Source of the DNA: Cubamyces lactineus
Lineage: Eukaryota; Basidiomycota; Agaricomycetes; Polyporales; Polyporaceae
Reading direction: 5' to 3'
NCBI GenBank assembly: GCA_022376465.1
Contig: JACDTU010000001.1
Location: 744,001 to 808,000 of the forward strand
Length of the DNA stretch: 64,000 bases
This document shows, one piece after another, positions 46,773 to 64,000 of this stretch (position 1 is its first letter; every line of letters starts with the position of its first letter). A program made the translations under genes and the position numbers. Under the pieces are notes generated by a model that searched no databases, was not told the DNA's origin, and was given only the letters and a program-made list of their open reading frames with translations.

Positions 46773-49700
46773 GGTTATGGGGAAAACACGAATATATTGC
46801 AAAGGGTACGAGCGAGAGTGATTGCAGCGAGCGCGAGAGTAGGAGAGAAAGATCAGGACGGAGGTGCGAGGAAGGGCTTATAATGGCGTGAGGGGCTGGG
46901 CGGTATAAACTCCGATCCAAAGGACCCTGAGTGGACTGTCCCCAACTCCAAGGTGACTCGGCGTTGTCCGCTGCTTCTGCACCACTGTCACCATCATCTA
47001 TCCATGTCCAGAACTCGCCATTCTGCCTTCCGGGAGCTGTTTGACGGAGTGCGCATGTTCCCAGACATATGCCGCAGAACTGGAGGAAAGGCTGACCACA
47101 ACACCTCCGCCTGCTCTCCAAAGTAGATTGTCACATGGGGAGGGGATGGAGAGGAGGTGTGAGCGCGTTTGTGGACACCCAGATCTGGACAAGGCTGGGG
47201 CGCCAGGAGAAGAAAGCGGAGGGCGCGTGACGCAGGGATTCGATCGACATCCGTCAGGCGCATGTCATGGCACGCCTCCCGGCCAGGCTTATTCGTCCCG
47301 AGTGCACGCTCACCTTCTTCTCGCTGACTAACGTTTCCTTTGCCCACCAAGTTCGAACCATATGCATGCTGTGCCTGTTAAGCTCGCCTCCGTCGCCCGC
47401 CGCGTCGCGTTCCTACCGCAACCAAAGGCCGACGCCTGCCTCGGTCCACCTCGACACTCCTCACATCTCTTCGTCGCGCTCACTGTCCCATTTATGCGCC
47501 TTCCCGAGGGCTCGCGATGCCTACCCGCACGCGCAGCCGTCGTCATCTTCCCATGCTGCAGTGCGGCCCAGATAAGCACCGCCAGCGTGGTAGCTCTGCC
47601 TCGAACGTCGCTCACATGTCCTCGCCCAGCGCGTTCTCCCATTCAGTCCCTAGCTCCCAGAAGCGCGTGCCTATGACTCTGCGCCGGCCTGGCGACATTG
47701 TCACCCCCCGGCAGACGTCCTCGTTTTTCCTCGCACGGCTAACCGCTGCGAACTCCCCGGTCAATATGTTTCGTTGCTCCCGCTCAGAACAGAACAGAAC
47801 GGCCATGGTCTCGCCCCCCGCATCGCGCATCGCACGTCGCGCTAAACCCTTGTTGCGCGCTCCGTTGTCACAAAGGTAGCCAAAGTTAGCCAACCTCCAA
47901 GACAAGACAAGGCTACCAAATAATCGGCGGACCCCACCGTCCGGCGCAGGCGGCAAGGCGTCACTGGGTATACATAGCAAAGAGCTCCTCCTCCTTCAGG
48001 CTCATCGACTGCCCTCAACGCCGCCCAAACTCCGGCCTTCCAAAATTCGCCTGCCACGTGCCCCCGCTCGTCCGGTTCACGAAGGGGGCTTCAGCCATCA
48101 TGCAGATTCGACTGCCTTCCAATGCTCGTCCGAGGCGCAGCGGTCCCCACGGACCCTGCGCGATGAGAACCGGCTGGCACGATTCGGGGCAAATTGCTCG
48201 ACGCTCAGGTCCCGCAGGCGAACGACATTGGCTCCCCCCTGCAGACTTCTGCGCACGCGCTGCTGCTGCTGGCGAGCTTGTCAATGTCTGGTCGATGGCA
48301 ATCAGTGTTTGGTGCGTACTGCGCAGGCTGCCGGCCGTCAGGATTCAGGTCGCAGCAAGTTCAGTCATCAGCTGCTCTGGCAGCGCAGTAGCAGCCGTGA
48401 CCAGCCGTCAGTCAGTCAGTCAGTCGGAGGATTGTCGCTGTCGTCATCTTAAAAGGCGTCATCCGACATCCTCGCTGCATCAGCACTAAACCTGTAGGGT
48501 GCCTACCAAGGACGTAGGCGTTGACAATGATTGATGTCAACGACGCGCGCGGGAGATGGCCGTCGAACCAGAACGAAGCACACCAGCCGTTGGGACCGGA
48601 CGACGCACTCGGGCTATCGGGCTAGCGGACTAGGGTGCGTGCTATTCCATCTGGGGTTTACGCTGAGCGTTCGAGCGTTCGCCGTTTGGGCACTGGGCTC
48701 GTTGAAGTCTAGGAAGACTAGCTTAGATCGGCCGCTGTAGTGCTTGTGTCAGCTCGTACGTCTGTCAATGTCTCGCAGCCGCGCAGGTGCAGGTGTAGGT
48801 CACGTACCTACTAGCACATTGCACAGCAGCTGACGAACCTCAGGCGATCGACAGTCGACGGTCGATCGTATGATGCAGCCAACCGCGGGCCTCGGTAAGA
48901 CGTTGGCATGATCTGCTCACCAACGCAGTTCCCCGAGCCCTGCTCTGCGTCAGCCAGGAAAACAGGCCGAGGGATCCCTGACTCAGGGGCTACACTGGAA
49001 GTTCAGGCCACTGTCGACCTCGACCTCGGCGCCCTTCGAAGCAACAGCAAACCTGAATATGATCGAACTCCCCATCGACAGCTTCTCGCGTACTGCATCA
49101 AGTAGGTGGCCGCGGCGCGGAGAATCCTCTACGGCTCTACTGTACCCTGCTGAGTACAGTACCAGATATGCACTTGTGCAACGCGTGGGACGAGCTCGAG
49201 GGATGTGAACGCCTGGCGCAGACGGGCCACGGCGCCCGCGGCCGGGACGCGTCGAGCCTGCGAGGTCCGATTGTGTACCTATAGCAGCACTTATAGCATA
49301 CGTACGACCGTATTCGCGTAAGCGGACGTTAACGACGAAGGCTCGCGCGGATGGTATCGCGCGTCCAGGCGCGGCGAGTGCGTCGACGTGCGGGTTCGAG
49401 ACCTCGGGAAGTTTCATTGCTACCGGGAGGCGGAGAAGAGGAAGGTAGAAGGTGGACACGGCGGACACGGCGGACGAAGTGACGAAGAGCTGACGAGAGA
49501 GTCTGGGACGGAGGAAGCTTGTGAACGCGAAGACGCTACGTACAGCCGTTCCGCGACGCCCCAGCCCACTTGCAATTGTGCCTTGTGCGCTTCCACTATC
49601 CTCAGCTGTCTTTGCTTAGCTGAAATTCACATACGCGCGGGGGATACCGGCAGAGAGAGACGGCATCGATGCAGACTTCTTGGATGCACATACATACATT

Positions 49701-49919
49701 CCAATGCTTCGCACGTATTTCCAACTATATCCAACCATCGCCAAGACGTTCTTCGAACTTCAAGTCAAGCGCTAGGCCTGTCCTGTACGCCTGCCATTAC
49801 CTCACTCCACAATTCAGAGGTATCTTGGTCACCGCGACCTCCCCTACAGTGACTACATTCATCAAAGATAGGAGGGGCCAGCGACATCGCCGCGTGCGGT
49901 CGTACGGCACACGGGTCAT
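46773..49919. other. Gene-poor stretch, 3.1 kb
   Basis: GC-rich frames exist at 47267..47879 (plus) and 48015..48284 (minus), but they carry no recognisable motif and overlap each other on opposite strands. A short GTCA tandem repeat lies at 48407..48425. No supported gene. Confidence 0.45.
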
Positions 49920-52468
49920 TCACGGCGAGTCCGCGAACGCCTCACGCTTCGCTTCTGCGAGCACGAACGCTTCGCACTCCGTCCTGCTCTTCTGGACATC
50001 TACGAGGTAGAGGAAGACCGTGCTCAATGCGCCCCTGTGAACGCACGTGTGTCAGTCAACCTTCATGCGTCCCAGCGTACCCGACCGAGCCCGCAACATC
50101 AGATGAAGAGGGCAGAGAGGAGAAACTCGTGCTGGGTAGCGCGGAGAGAGAGCAGAGGAGACGTACAGCGTGAAGAGGAAGACGAACGGGTAGTTGTCGT
50201 TGTTCCCGGACGCGGTAATGATCGCAGACGAGACGAGGGGCCCGATGAACGCGGATGTCTTCCCGACGACGGAGAAGAGCGCGAAGAAAAGGAACCTGTA
50301 CGCACACGCGACTCAGCATTCGTCGCCACACTCAATGAAGGGCACGTACATCTGCGGAAGCGGCGACACCTCGCTAATCATCGTCTGGCTGTATGCGTAC
50401 CACGGGCACACCATCAGGCCGTAATACGCCTGGTACAACCTGCGCATGACGCAAAACGGGTCTTCGGTCAGTCCAAACATAGCAGACATGTATGTATGCA
50501 GGAGGAGTTAGAACGGACCAGATCTCCCAGACGTGCTTGAAGCCGAACTTGTCGGTGTGGATGCCGATGAGGCCCCAGACGGTGAGGATGAGTATCCAGA
50601 ACACGTTGAAGCAGAGCATCTGCTCCGCCGCGGCGTCAGTCGTGTGTCACGGGAGAGCGGGGAGGGTTAAAAGGGAGGCGTACAGTTTTGGTGGAAATCT
50701 GGAATCGCTTCTGGACTAGCCAGAACAGGCTGCGTTGACGCGTTCGTGATCAGTAGGATGTAGGAGGGCCCCTGATGTCTGAGTGTGACGCACTATATGC
50801 CTGCACCTTGTGCGACGATTCCGACAATGAGGAGCAGGGTTAGCTGGAGCGTGGAGTATGATACAACACTACGGGGTACATTAGCATGGAAGACCAAGTC
50901 TGGGGATTCGACCGGAGTAGAAACCAACCTATTCTGCAACGTCCCGATCACAGTGCTAGATATACTCTGATGAGTGGATGGTTTCGGTGAGCTAACGCAC
51001 ACAAGTACATACACTGTGGTGTTCAGCACATCACCCCTGTGAAGAGGTCAGTGGATGGTCTACGCAAAATATTTGAGATCACATACATCAGGAAGTAGAA
51101 AATCAAGAATGTTTGCTTGAGCCTCATGCATTCGCGCAACGCGACGAACGTCTGCTTGAAGCCAATCGTGAGCATTGACGCGCCTGGTGGGAGAGCCAGC
51201 CCTGGACGGCGCTTCTCTAGGAAGAACCATGGTAATGCGCAGATTACTACGACGTAGGTGGTGTCAGCGCAGAACAACGTTTCACAACGTTAGACGGTAA
51301 CTCACACCAGACTCCGCCAGAGAAAGCGATGAGTGCGCTGAACGCTTTTGTGTTGTTCTCGGTGCTCGCGTCGGACTTCAAGCCCTTCAGGATGCCGACC
51401 ATAATCGCGAGGATGATGATCTCTCCCGCTGAGCAGACCGCGAACGAGATGTTGGATATGCGGTTACGTTCCATGGACTCATAATCTGCGTGTTCAGAAA
51501 GCCTGCACCCAGATCTGAGTATACTAACCGCGCCCTGAGGAGGATTCACCTACGTCTTCTCGCCCGAGACCGTCTCTGCGGCAGATTGTCGTACATTGGG
51601 CAAGTCGCGCGCTAATCCAGGGAATGCAGCCGTCCAGAATGTTAGAGCACACTGGAACGCTATGTTAGCAAAAATGCTTGGGCCGATGTCGACAGCATAC
51701 CTGGTACGTGATCACTGGGGGGGTATATCTGTCAGTGGGGTACTATATGTAAAACGAGGACCACGTACAGCCAAGGATGTACAAGGCTACTCCGGCCTGC
51801 CATCTTGAAGGGTCGTCTACCCCGAGCCATGCGAACGACACCGCGACAGCCAAGATAGTAAAGAATATGGTAATGTTAGGTCTACGCGAATGGGAACTGT
51901 CAACCCGCTGCGGACCCTCGTGATCATGGCCGAAGACGCTGACCTCCAACGTCCGTAATCAGCCCAGGCACCTATGAGGAGCAGGACGACGGCTTGCAGA
52001 GCGAAGCTGATGCCGTTCGTGAGCAGCACTATGGAGTTGACTGTGGGGCATCGGTTCCGAAAACAGTGATACTGAGCACAGAATAGGTGAGCGTTCAAGT
52101 CGGGTCACCCACCATCCCGCACGCTGCCCAAGTAAGGCAGCACACACTGCGTGTCCGCTCCGCAAGGCGCAGTGAATGGAGGATGAGCTGGGTCGTACCC
52201 TGCAAGAAACAAGAGGTTCTGGAACTGGGAAGGCCCGAAGTTGAAGCCCGAGAGGCCATTGTTGCCCTATAAAAACCGGTCGATCAGCCGTGGCCAGACG
52301 CATCTATGCGCCCGTATCATTGCGCGATTGTTCACTTACAATATAGTAGACGTAAAAGGCCCAGAGCTCGCGTCGGGTGGTCGTCCACGGGCGTGCTACG
52401 GAGTCGAGGTCGGTGCGATCGCTCGAGGTGAGCTCAACGTCCGCTGCGACCTTTTCCTTCTCGGACAT
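49920..52468 (-). CDS. ATG22: Autophagy-related protein 22 (vacuolar amino-acid efflux, MFS fold), 522 aa
   Basis: Sixteen exons: 52340..52468, 52113..52266, 51944..52040, 51769..51881, 51701..51714, 51554..51651, 51306..51502, 51087..51246, 51013..51036, 50929..50955, 50794..50868, 50684..50729, 50519..50619, 50350..50439, 50167..50295, 49920..50034; all phases close. About 12 hydrophobic segments. Recognised blocks: RELWAFYVYYIGNNGLSGFNFGPSQ, ADYGRWRPNITIFF, ERNRISNISFAVCSAGEIIIL, WLICALPWFFLEKRRPG, YFLMGDVLNTTVTVIGTLQN, and GLMVCPWYAYSQTMISEV. Atg22 exports leucine and other amino acids from the vacuole during autophagy in yeast. Exons of 14, 24 and 27 nt occur. It is head to head with MIC60 across 317 bp. 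Confidence 0.93.
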
Positions 52469-52627
52469 CGTTCCGGACAACCTGCGCGTCCTGGCAACGA
52501 CGCCGAGGAGAGTTTGTACGGCACCGTCCTGCCGCCCGCTCCATGCCAGGGCCTATCTTTGAGGGTGCCGAGTGGCCAGTACCCCAGTGGCAGGAGATAA
52601 CCATTCTTGCGGGGTTTCGGCTGATAA

Positions 52628-52660
52628 CCTCCCGGAGGAGTGTGGTTATCCGGGGATAAC
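52628..52660. promoter_or_regulatory. Palindromes in the ATG22/MIC60 bidirectional promoter
   Basis: CCTCCCGGAGG (52628..52638) and the inverted repeat GTTATCC-GG-GGATAAC (52645..52660) sit midway in the 317-bp gap between the divergent ATGs. Further GATAAC copies lie at 52597 and 52623 on the plus strand. They resemble paired GATA-type (GATAA) sites; the binding protein is not known. Confidence 0.45.
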
Positions 52661-52785
52661 TCGGCGCTTGGAAATGCTAGATTGCAAACCCCGATTTCCT
52701 CCGGGGACAACGTCGCGGCCGTGCGTCTGCTCGCCGTCCCACACAACCTCGACCATCTCTCGGTCGCCGTCCGCTATCATCGCGC

Positions 52786-54985
52786 ATGTTACGTGCTCTG
52801 CCTGTCTCGAGGGCGGTGGGGGCACCTTCGGGAAGGGCTGCGGTTCGGGTCGTCCGTCGCGTGAGTACACTCGCTCGTCCTCTCTTTGCTTTGCGTCTCC
52901 CGTGCGTCTGACAGCGTCATCCAGCGGTTTGCGACCGAACCGACCCCAGCAGCACCGCCCAAGAAAAAGAAAAGCGTTGTAAGACGACTCGTCCTCTACT
53001 CTGTAGCTGGTGTCTCGACGTTCTACGTCAGTAGCGCCTTCGTCTCGTTCCACGTTCCCCAGTACCGCGAGTTCTTCGTCGAGCAGGTCCCGCTCGGCGC
53101 GTCGTTCCTGCAGTATGCGGAGGACCACGAATGGGATACCCTTACCGTCAACGACGTACTCGACTCTGGCAAGCATGCAGTAGTCGTCTCTCGAGAGCTC
53201 TTCGACAAGCTGATGGCAAAGCTCAACACGGAGAAGGCGAAGGAAGCGTACGAGAAGACTAAGGAATCTGCGTCACATGCTGTCCAGGAGGGCCGCGAGA
53301 GGCTCAAGCACATCACGGACAACGTCAAGACAACCGTGGAGAAGAGCGAGTCAAAGGTCTATGACAAGGGCTCCAAGGCCGCCGCCATCGCGAAGCACCA
53401 ATCCGTCCAGTTCTCTGAGGGTGTTGAGGAACTCGTTCGCAAAGCGGAGGATGCGTTGAAGGACAAGCCGGTGGATCGCCTCCCTGACGCGACCACTACT
53501 CCGGAGCAGCCCGCAGGATCCCCTCCAGACGCGACTCCTCCACACGACAACGAGCAAAAGGAGACTACTCTCAAGACGAACGTCTATGACGCTCCATTGC
53601 CTGTTGGCTTCGAGCCCCCTCCTGGCTACTCCCGTCCTGCTCCTCCTAAGCCCACACCGAAGCCCGCGCCGGAGTCAAAACCAGAGGCTGTGAAGGAGTC
53701 TGCTCCTCCTGCTCCTGCGCCAGAACCATTGCCTCTCGTTGCCCCCGCCGTTGCCGAGTTCAGCTCGTCGGAGCCGGTCATTGCCCAACTCGCAACTGTC
53801 ATTGATGATCTCGCGTCCTACCTCAACACGAACCCGACTGCTGCGGACAAGGCACGCGACATCCTCGATACGGCGAAGGTCGACCTCACTCAGCTTGCAA
53901 CCCGCATCGACGAGGTACGGGAGACCGAGCGCAAGAAGCTGGAGGCGTCGTTGGACGAGCAGGCACGCGAGTGCATGCAGTCCCTCATGGAATTGGAGAT
54001 GCAGGCTCAGGACAAGCTCGACAGCCAAGAGGAGAGCTTCAGGAAGTTCTTCGAGCAGGAGCGCGCGAAGATGATCCAGGAGTACCGTCAGAAGCTTGAT
54101 CATGAGCTTCAGACCCAAAGTGAGATCATCAACGAGCGGTAAGTCGCCCGGTTATTGCAATAAACTACTTGCACTCAAGCACGTCATCATCAGTCTCCGC
54201 AATGAGGTCGTCGCCCAGGGCATCGAGCTCCAGCGCCGCTGGATCCGTGAGATCAAGATGCGCGTCGAGCAGGAACGTGGCGGACGGCTTGCGAAGCTCG
54301 ATGAGATCGCGACGAACCTCAAGCGTCTAGAACGCGTCGCGCTCGACAACTCAGCGTACCTGGACGAGAACATCCGTGTCCACGCTCTTTGGTCCGCACT
54401 CCGCGCCGTTCACCACGCTGTCGATGCCCCCGAGCGGAGACCATTCCGCGAGGAGCTCCGTGCCCTTCGTCACGTCGCCGCTGCTCGCGAAGACCCTGTT
54501 GTTGCCGCCGCTCTGGAGTCGCTGGAGAAGTCCGAGGTGCCCGACGTTGGCGTCGAGCCCCTTGCAGATCTCACGACATGGTTCACGAGCTCCGTTGCAC
54601 CCCGTGTCTCTAGTGTGGCTCTGGTTCCCGACCAGAACGCTGGCGTGCTCTCGTACCTTGCCTCGAACCTGTTCTCCTCGTTCCGCTTCCAGAGGCACGG
54701 TCTTGTCGAGGGCAACGACGTTTTGAGCGTCCTCGCACGGGCAGAATACTACTTGAACGAGAAGGATCTTGACAGCGCTGCTCGCGAGCTCAACCAGCTC
54801 AAGGGTCCCGCTAAGGTTCTGCTCAGTGACTGGCTTGATGCCGCGCGGAGGCGTTTGGAGGTGCTGCAGGCGTTGGAGGTACGTCTACACTTGCATACCA
54901 TACTTTGCGCAGGTTATCTGATCGTGATGCACAGGTTGTTGAGACCGAAGCGACACTTGCGTCTCTATTGGTCGTACAGGACTAG
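52786..54985 (+). CDS. MIC60: MICOS complex subunit MIC60 (mitofilin), 674 aa
   Basis: Exons 52786..52860, 52925..54138, 54194..54878, 54935..54985; phases close when the second exon starts at CGG TTT GCG. Arg-rich mitochondrial presequence (MLRALPVSRAVGAPSGRAAV), an inner-membrane helix after KKKKSVVRR (about residues 43-60), a Pro-rich intermembrane segment and a long coiled coil. The C-terminal mitofilin domain starts around NEVVAQGIELQRRWIREIK and runs through RAEYYLNEKDLDSAARELNQL to the LASLLVVQD end. MIC60 forms cristae junctions and contacts the outer membrane. Length and order agree with other fungal MIC60 proteins. The 3' end is 117 bp from the convergent neighbour. Confidence 0.94.
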
Positions 54986-55102
54986 AGTTCACCTAATATT
55001 CTTAGTAGAGTACACCATTGCAACCCATACAGACATTCCCAAACCGTCCAATAATCCATGCCAAAGAACTATATGGTAAGATGTCCCACATCTCCTTCCA
55101 CC

Positions 55103-56322
55103 TCAGCATCCGCCATGAGTATTTGGGGTGACCTGGGATACCCCAATCAATGCGCATTCACATATCACTTGCGCTCTTCTAACAACCGTGTGCACATCGT
55201 CTGGTGCCTGTCCTCCTGCTCCGCGAGTGACCTTCACCAGTCCGGGGAACACGGCTGCTCCCACCCGATCAGGCTCTCCTCGTTCCGTCTTGTGGCAGCG
55301 CTTCACCAGCTCGATTTGCCTCGGGTTCATGACGCTTCCGACGTCCGGTACGAACGCCCTGTAGAACGCATCGACCATGCCGCCCGAACTCGACGGCGCA
55401 CTGTGCAACATGCGGGAGAATTCGTATGCGGCTTCGAGGACGGGGATGACAGCGCCGCTCAGAGTTGTTTTGTCGTTTCCGATGCAAAGCAGTTGCGTGA
55501 GGTTGGGCATGTGTTCGGAGAGGAAGAAGTGGGACATCTCGAGCGAGCAGGTCTCGACGGCGGCTGAGAACGTCTGGCGGCGCCATACTGCCGCGACTGT
55601 TGGATCTCCTGAAATTCGACCCAGTCAGTTATTGCTTTTCGTTACCGACGCAAAAGGCCCATACGAGAGAATATGTGCTCGTGAATGCGAGTGAGCTGGA
55701 TGTTCGCCTCGGGGGAATCGGTGATAATCAGGGAGTTGATTATGCCTTCCGCAATAGTCTTCGAAACGGCATGCCGTAGCAGGCTCTGCACCTGGATCCC
55801 TGTAGCGTTCGGAGTCTGGGGTTCCAGCTCTCCCGGATTGTCGTCGAATACGTCCGTGAGGGCTGCTTGTCGGATCACGTTCAGCGGCACGGGTGGTGCC
55901 CTCACCAAGTCCGCGGCCCAACGGTTGATTTGCCTTTCGAGACCAGAGGCCGCATTCTGACAGGGAAGAGGATCGTACCGGATGCTCTAGCGGCTGCAAT
56001 TCCCATTGCTCACCTTGATAGAGAAGTCGTCCACAGAGTTACCGTTGAGCTTGCTGACGCCGAAGTGTGGCTGATTTGTCCCCTCGAGCAGAGCGATGCG
56101 TGCACGCAGTAAAGCAACCTGGTTCTCTTGCTCTAATAGCTGCAGCCGTTGCTCCTCGACTTTCTCGTGAGCTATACGCTACAGGAAACAACATGGAACA
56201 CATGAGTAACTGTTACATCTGAGGAGCGCTATGGAAGATCCGCGTACGAAGTTGGTAAGCGCATATCGATATTGATCGCCCGAAACCACGTCTGGCTGAG
56301 GTGGAGTGTGCATATGTGCCAT
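55103..56322 (-). CDS. Conserved hypothetical protein, 353 aa
   Basis: Exons 56217..56322, 56014..56171, 55665..55956, 55103..55608; phases match. An N-terminal GDQYRYALTNFVRG leads into a Glu/Gln/Leu-rich coiled coil (EQRLQLLEQENQ, LLRARIALLEG) and then the fixed block DDFSIKNAASGLERQINRWA. The remainder is predicted all-helical: APPVPLNVIRQAALTDVF, TVAAVWRRQTFSAAVE, SRMLHSAPSSSGGMVDAFYRAFVP, and ERGEPDRVGAAVFPGLVKV near the end. I recognise this arrangement only as an uncharacterised agaricomycete family, with no function known to me. No signal peptide or membrane helix; probably cytosolic or nuclear. The very C-terminus after ICECAL may be longer or shorter if a further intron exists. Confidence 0.75.
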
Positions 56323-56717
56323 TGATACACAATCGGGGGGAACAGTAGTAATGGTCACTCGATGTCTAGTCTAACAGTGACCTGAAGGAGAGTGAAAGAG
56401 CAGGATGAGGCATGGTGGCGTTGGTTCATGAGGACTGATCAATACGTTTTGATTGACAGTTGCGCGGCATTTACACGTACACCGAGTACATCCGGGTAGA
56501 TCGTTACTGGTACTGCGGCCCGCGTCCTGCCTCTCTCAGAGTATAGCTGGGACATGGTGAAGGCAGTCACCGCCTCATATCAGTGTCATACAGCCATTCA
56601 CGCAGGTCCTCTGGAGAGGCACAATGTGGATAACAATGCGAGCAACGAGCTAAAACCCACAGTAATCTGATTCCCAATATTAGAAGGCTCTACAATACGG
56701 CCCAAAAGCACATCCCG
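56323..56717. other. Intergenic, 0.4 kb
   Basis: Between the ATG of the 353-aa gene and the 3' end of the ABC transporter (both minus). Nothing recognisable; a further 5' exon of the 353-aa gene cannot be excluded. Confidence 0.45.
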
Positions 56718-62651
<5,934 letters not shown>

Positions 62652-63192
62652 AACTCGCAGGTGGGAGGTGGGACCGACCTAGGAGCTGTGGAGGGTGCTA
62701 TCTCTGCCGCGCACGCTGTCGAGGACGATGAGGGCGTGCAGTGGGAAACTGGTCGGAAAGCAACATGGTTGGAGCATGTCGGACGGAGAATGCACTCTCT
62801 GACGCGAGCTCGCACGGCCTCGCGCAAGGCGTCTCGTCCCCGGCGCCGCGTCTGCCTCTCAAGCTTCGACAAGCCTGCCCGCATCAGCGTGGCCACCGCA
62901 AAGTCTCGCAGAAATATCAGCCCGCGTCGCGTCGGGAAGGCCGTTGCCAGCTTTGCGCATGCTCTCGCGTCTTTCAGGGCGATCAGCGTTTTTTGTATGT
63001 ACAAAATACATAACGGAAGCCTATAGTCTATCTCGAGACAACTTCCGATCGCACTCGTTGTGTCCCGACAACGTCATCCACTGCTCCTGGGACCTGCACG
63101 CGGGACGTGTAGATGCGCGCGGGCGGAGGAATCCTTTGTTGGGTGATCATCGATACAAGCAAGGGCAACATCCTCAGAAATCGCGCGAGGGC

Positions 63193-63202
63193 TTGACGTC
63201 AA
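63193..63202. promoter_or_regulatory. CRE/bZIP-like palindrome TTGACGTCAA (distal copy 1)
   Basis: A perfect 10-bp palindrome containing TGACGTCA, the classical CREB/ATF-type bZIP site, 542 bp upstream of the ABCC ATG. Confidence 0.45.
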
Positions 63203-63393
63203 GCTCGGTGCAAAGGTGTAAAAAGCACTCCAACGCTACTCAGCGTGGTGGTCGAGTCACCTTTTCCCGAAGACTCCAAGGAGAGACGAACGCAATGCGC
63301 GCTCAATTCGTTTCGGTGGGTGCCCGCCCCAAGCGAATTCCGCAGGGACGATCCGCCGTAGCGAGCCGATTCGCAAGTGTCGGTAGGATGCCT

Positions 63394-63403
63394 TTGACGT
63401 CAA
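63394..63403. promoter_or_regulatory. CRE/bZIP-like palindrome TTGACGTCAA (distal copy 2)
   Basis: Second perfect copy of the same palindrome, 201 bp further upstream than the first. Confidence 0.45.
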
Positions 63404-64000
63404 GATGGGATGTCTCGGAGTCAAATTTTCACCGGAAGTGGGCGATAAACGTCGAACTACGGTGCGCACTGCGATAGAACCATGCTGTTCGTATGCACAT
63501 TGCGACTCCGTAGGAATATATCGTGTCCAACGGCAAAGCATCTAATTCAGTTGTTCACGTACAGAATAGCGATTCCGACATTTGTCGTAGGATCCATCAC
63601 GAAGCTAAGAAGACGCGAACTCTCGTTGGTTGTTGGATGCTTAATATGATAATCGGGCCATACTGGATGTACGCGTAATGTTGAAAATGCGTACCTCTGG
63701 CGGTGTTCCGACGTAGACGGCCGGAGGCTATAGTTCGCATGCTATCGCATGATGAGCGTCAGGTTCAGGGCACAACCAACCTGTTGAGTGCACGCCGGAC
63801 TAGAGCCAGAGCTCTTGGCCGGTGTCATGCCTGCGTGAACATACCGGATCTTGGATATGTCCCTGCTGTCTGACACACAGGGGTGATGCCTGAGGGAGGC
63901 AGGGCCTGAGAAGATGGTGCCGTATGTCGCTAGAGGCACAGAGCGCAGTGTGGCAGGGAGAAAGCATGAGTGGGACGAGATACTCAATAAGCCAATGAGC

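Larger units (their letters stand above)
62652..64000. other. Upstream region of the ABCC gene, 1.3 kb to window end
   Basis: No supported coding sequence on either strand. It contains two TTGACGTCAA palindromes (63193 and 63394). Confidence 0.5.

Noticed and set aside
47267..47879. Overlapping plus-strand frames of 95-120 codons
   Set aside because: Basic, low-complexity, no motif, no splice-consistent partner, and overlapped by equally long frames on the other strand.

Overview
The window is nuclear DNA of a filamentous basidiomycete, most likely a wood-decaying agaricomycete (Polyporales-like). The reasons are dense short GT-AG introns of about 50-75 nt in nearly every gene, short intergenic distances, two CBM1-GH10 xylanases, a GMC oxidoreductase, and fungal-type MIC60, ATG22, PMC1-type Ca2+-ATPase and full-length ABCC genes. 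No bacterial or viral features were seen. The species cannot be named from sequence alone. All gene models were spliced by hand; most close exactly from ATG to stop.

Layout. 1-2814: a left-truncated membrane protein and a 121-aa hydrophobic protein (both minus). 3192-7588: a sodium/calcium exchanger and an alpha/beta hydrolase. 8033-9869: a gag-like ORF followed by a 1,370-bp non-autonomous transposon with about 270-bp terminal inverted repeats and a 6-bp target-site duplication. 10376-14884: a one-helix coiled-coil protein and a 15-exon GMC oxidoreductase. 15891-20337: eIF3j, PWP1 and COQ9. 20947-26026: two CBM1-GH10 xylanases in inverted orientation around a short-chain dehydrogenase. 27193-32049: a P-type Ca2+-ATPase. 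32050-37844: a gene-poor stretch. 37845-42725: PEX11, a short ORF ending 3 nt before its ATG, and a low-complexity acidic protein whose start codon seems split by an intron. 45961-46772: a small conserved fungal protein. 49920-54985: ATG22 and MIC60, head to head. 55103-62651: a conserved orphan protein and a 24-exon ABCC transporter.

Biology. Most genes are housekeeping: translation initiation (eIF3j), ribosome assembly (PWP1), ubiquinone synthesis (COQ9), cristae organisation (MIC60), peroxisome division (PEX11), vacuolar amino-acid efflux (ATG22) and calcium export or sequestration (exchanger plus Ca2+-ATPase). The xylanase pair and perhaps the GMC enzyme and hydrolase are the lignocellulose or secondary-metabolism part.

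The most unusual signal is splicing architecture. A 2-nt exon (TT) is needed to keep frame in both xylanase paralogs, a 4-nt exon is predicted in the GMC gene, and an 11-nt exon carries the catalytic serine of the hydrolase. The intact-looking TIR element is the other notable discovery. I found no evidence for a multi-gene system of a new type.
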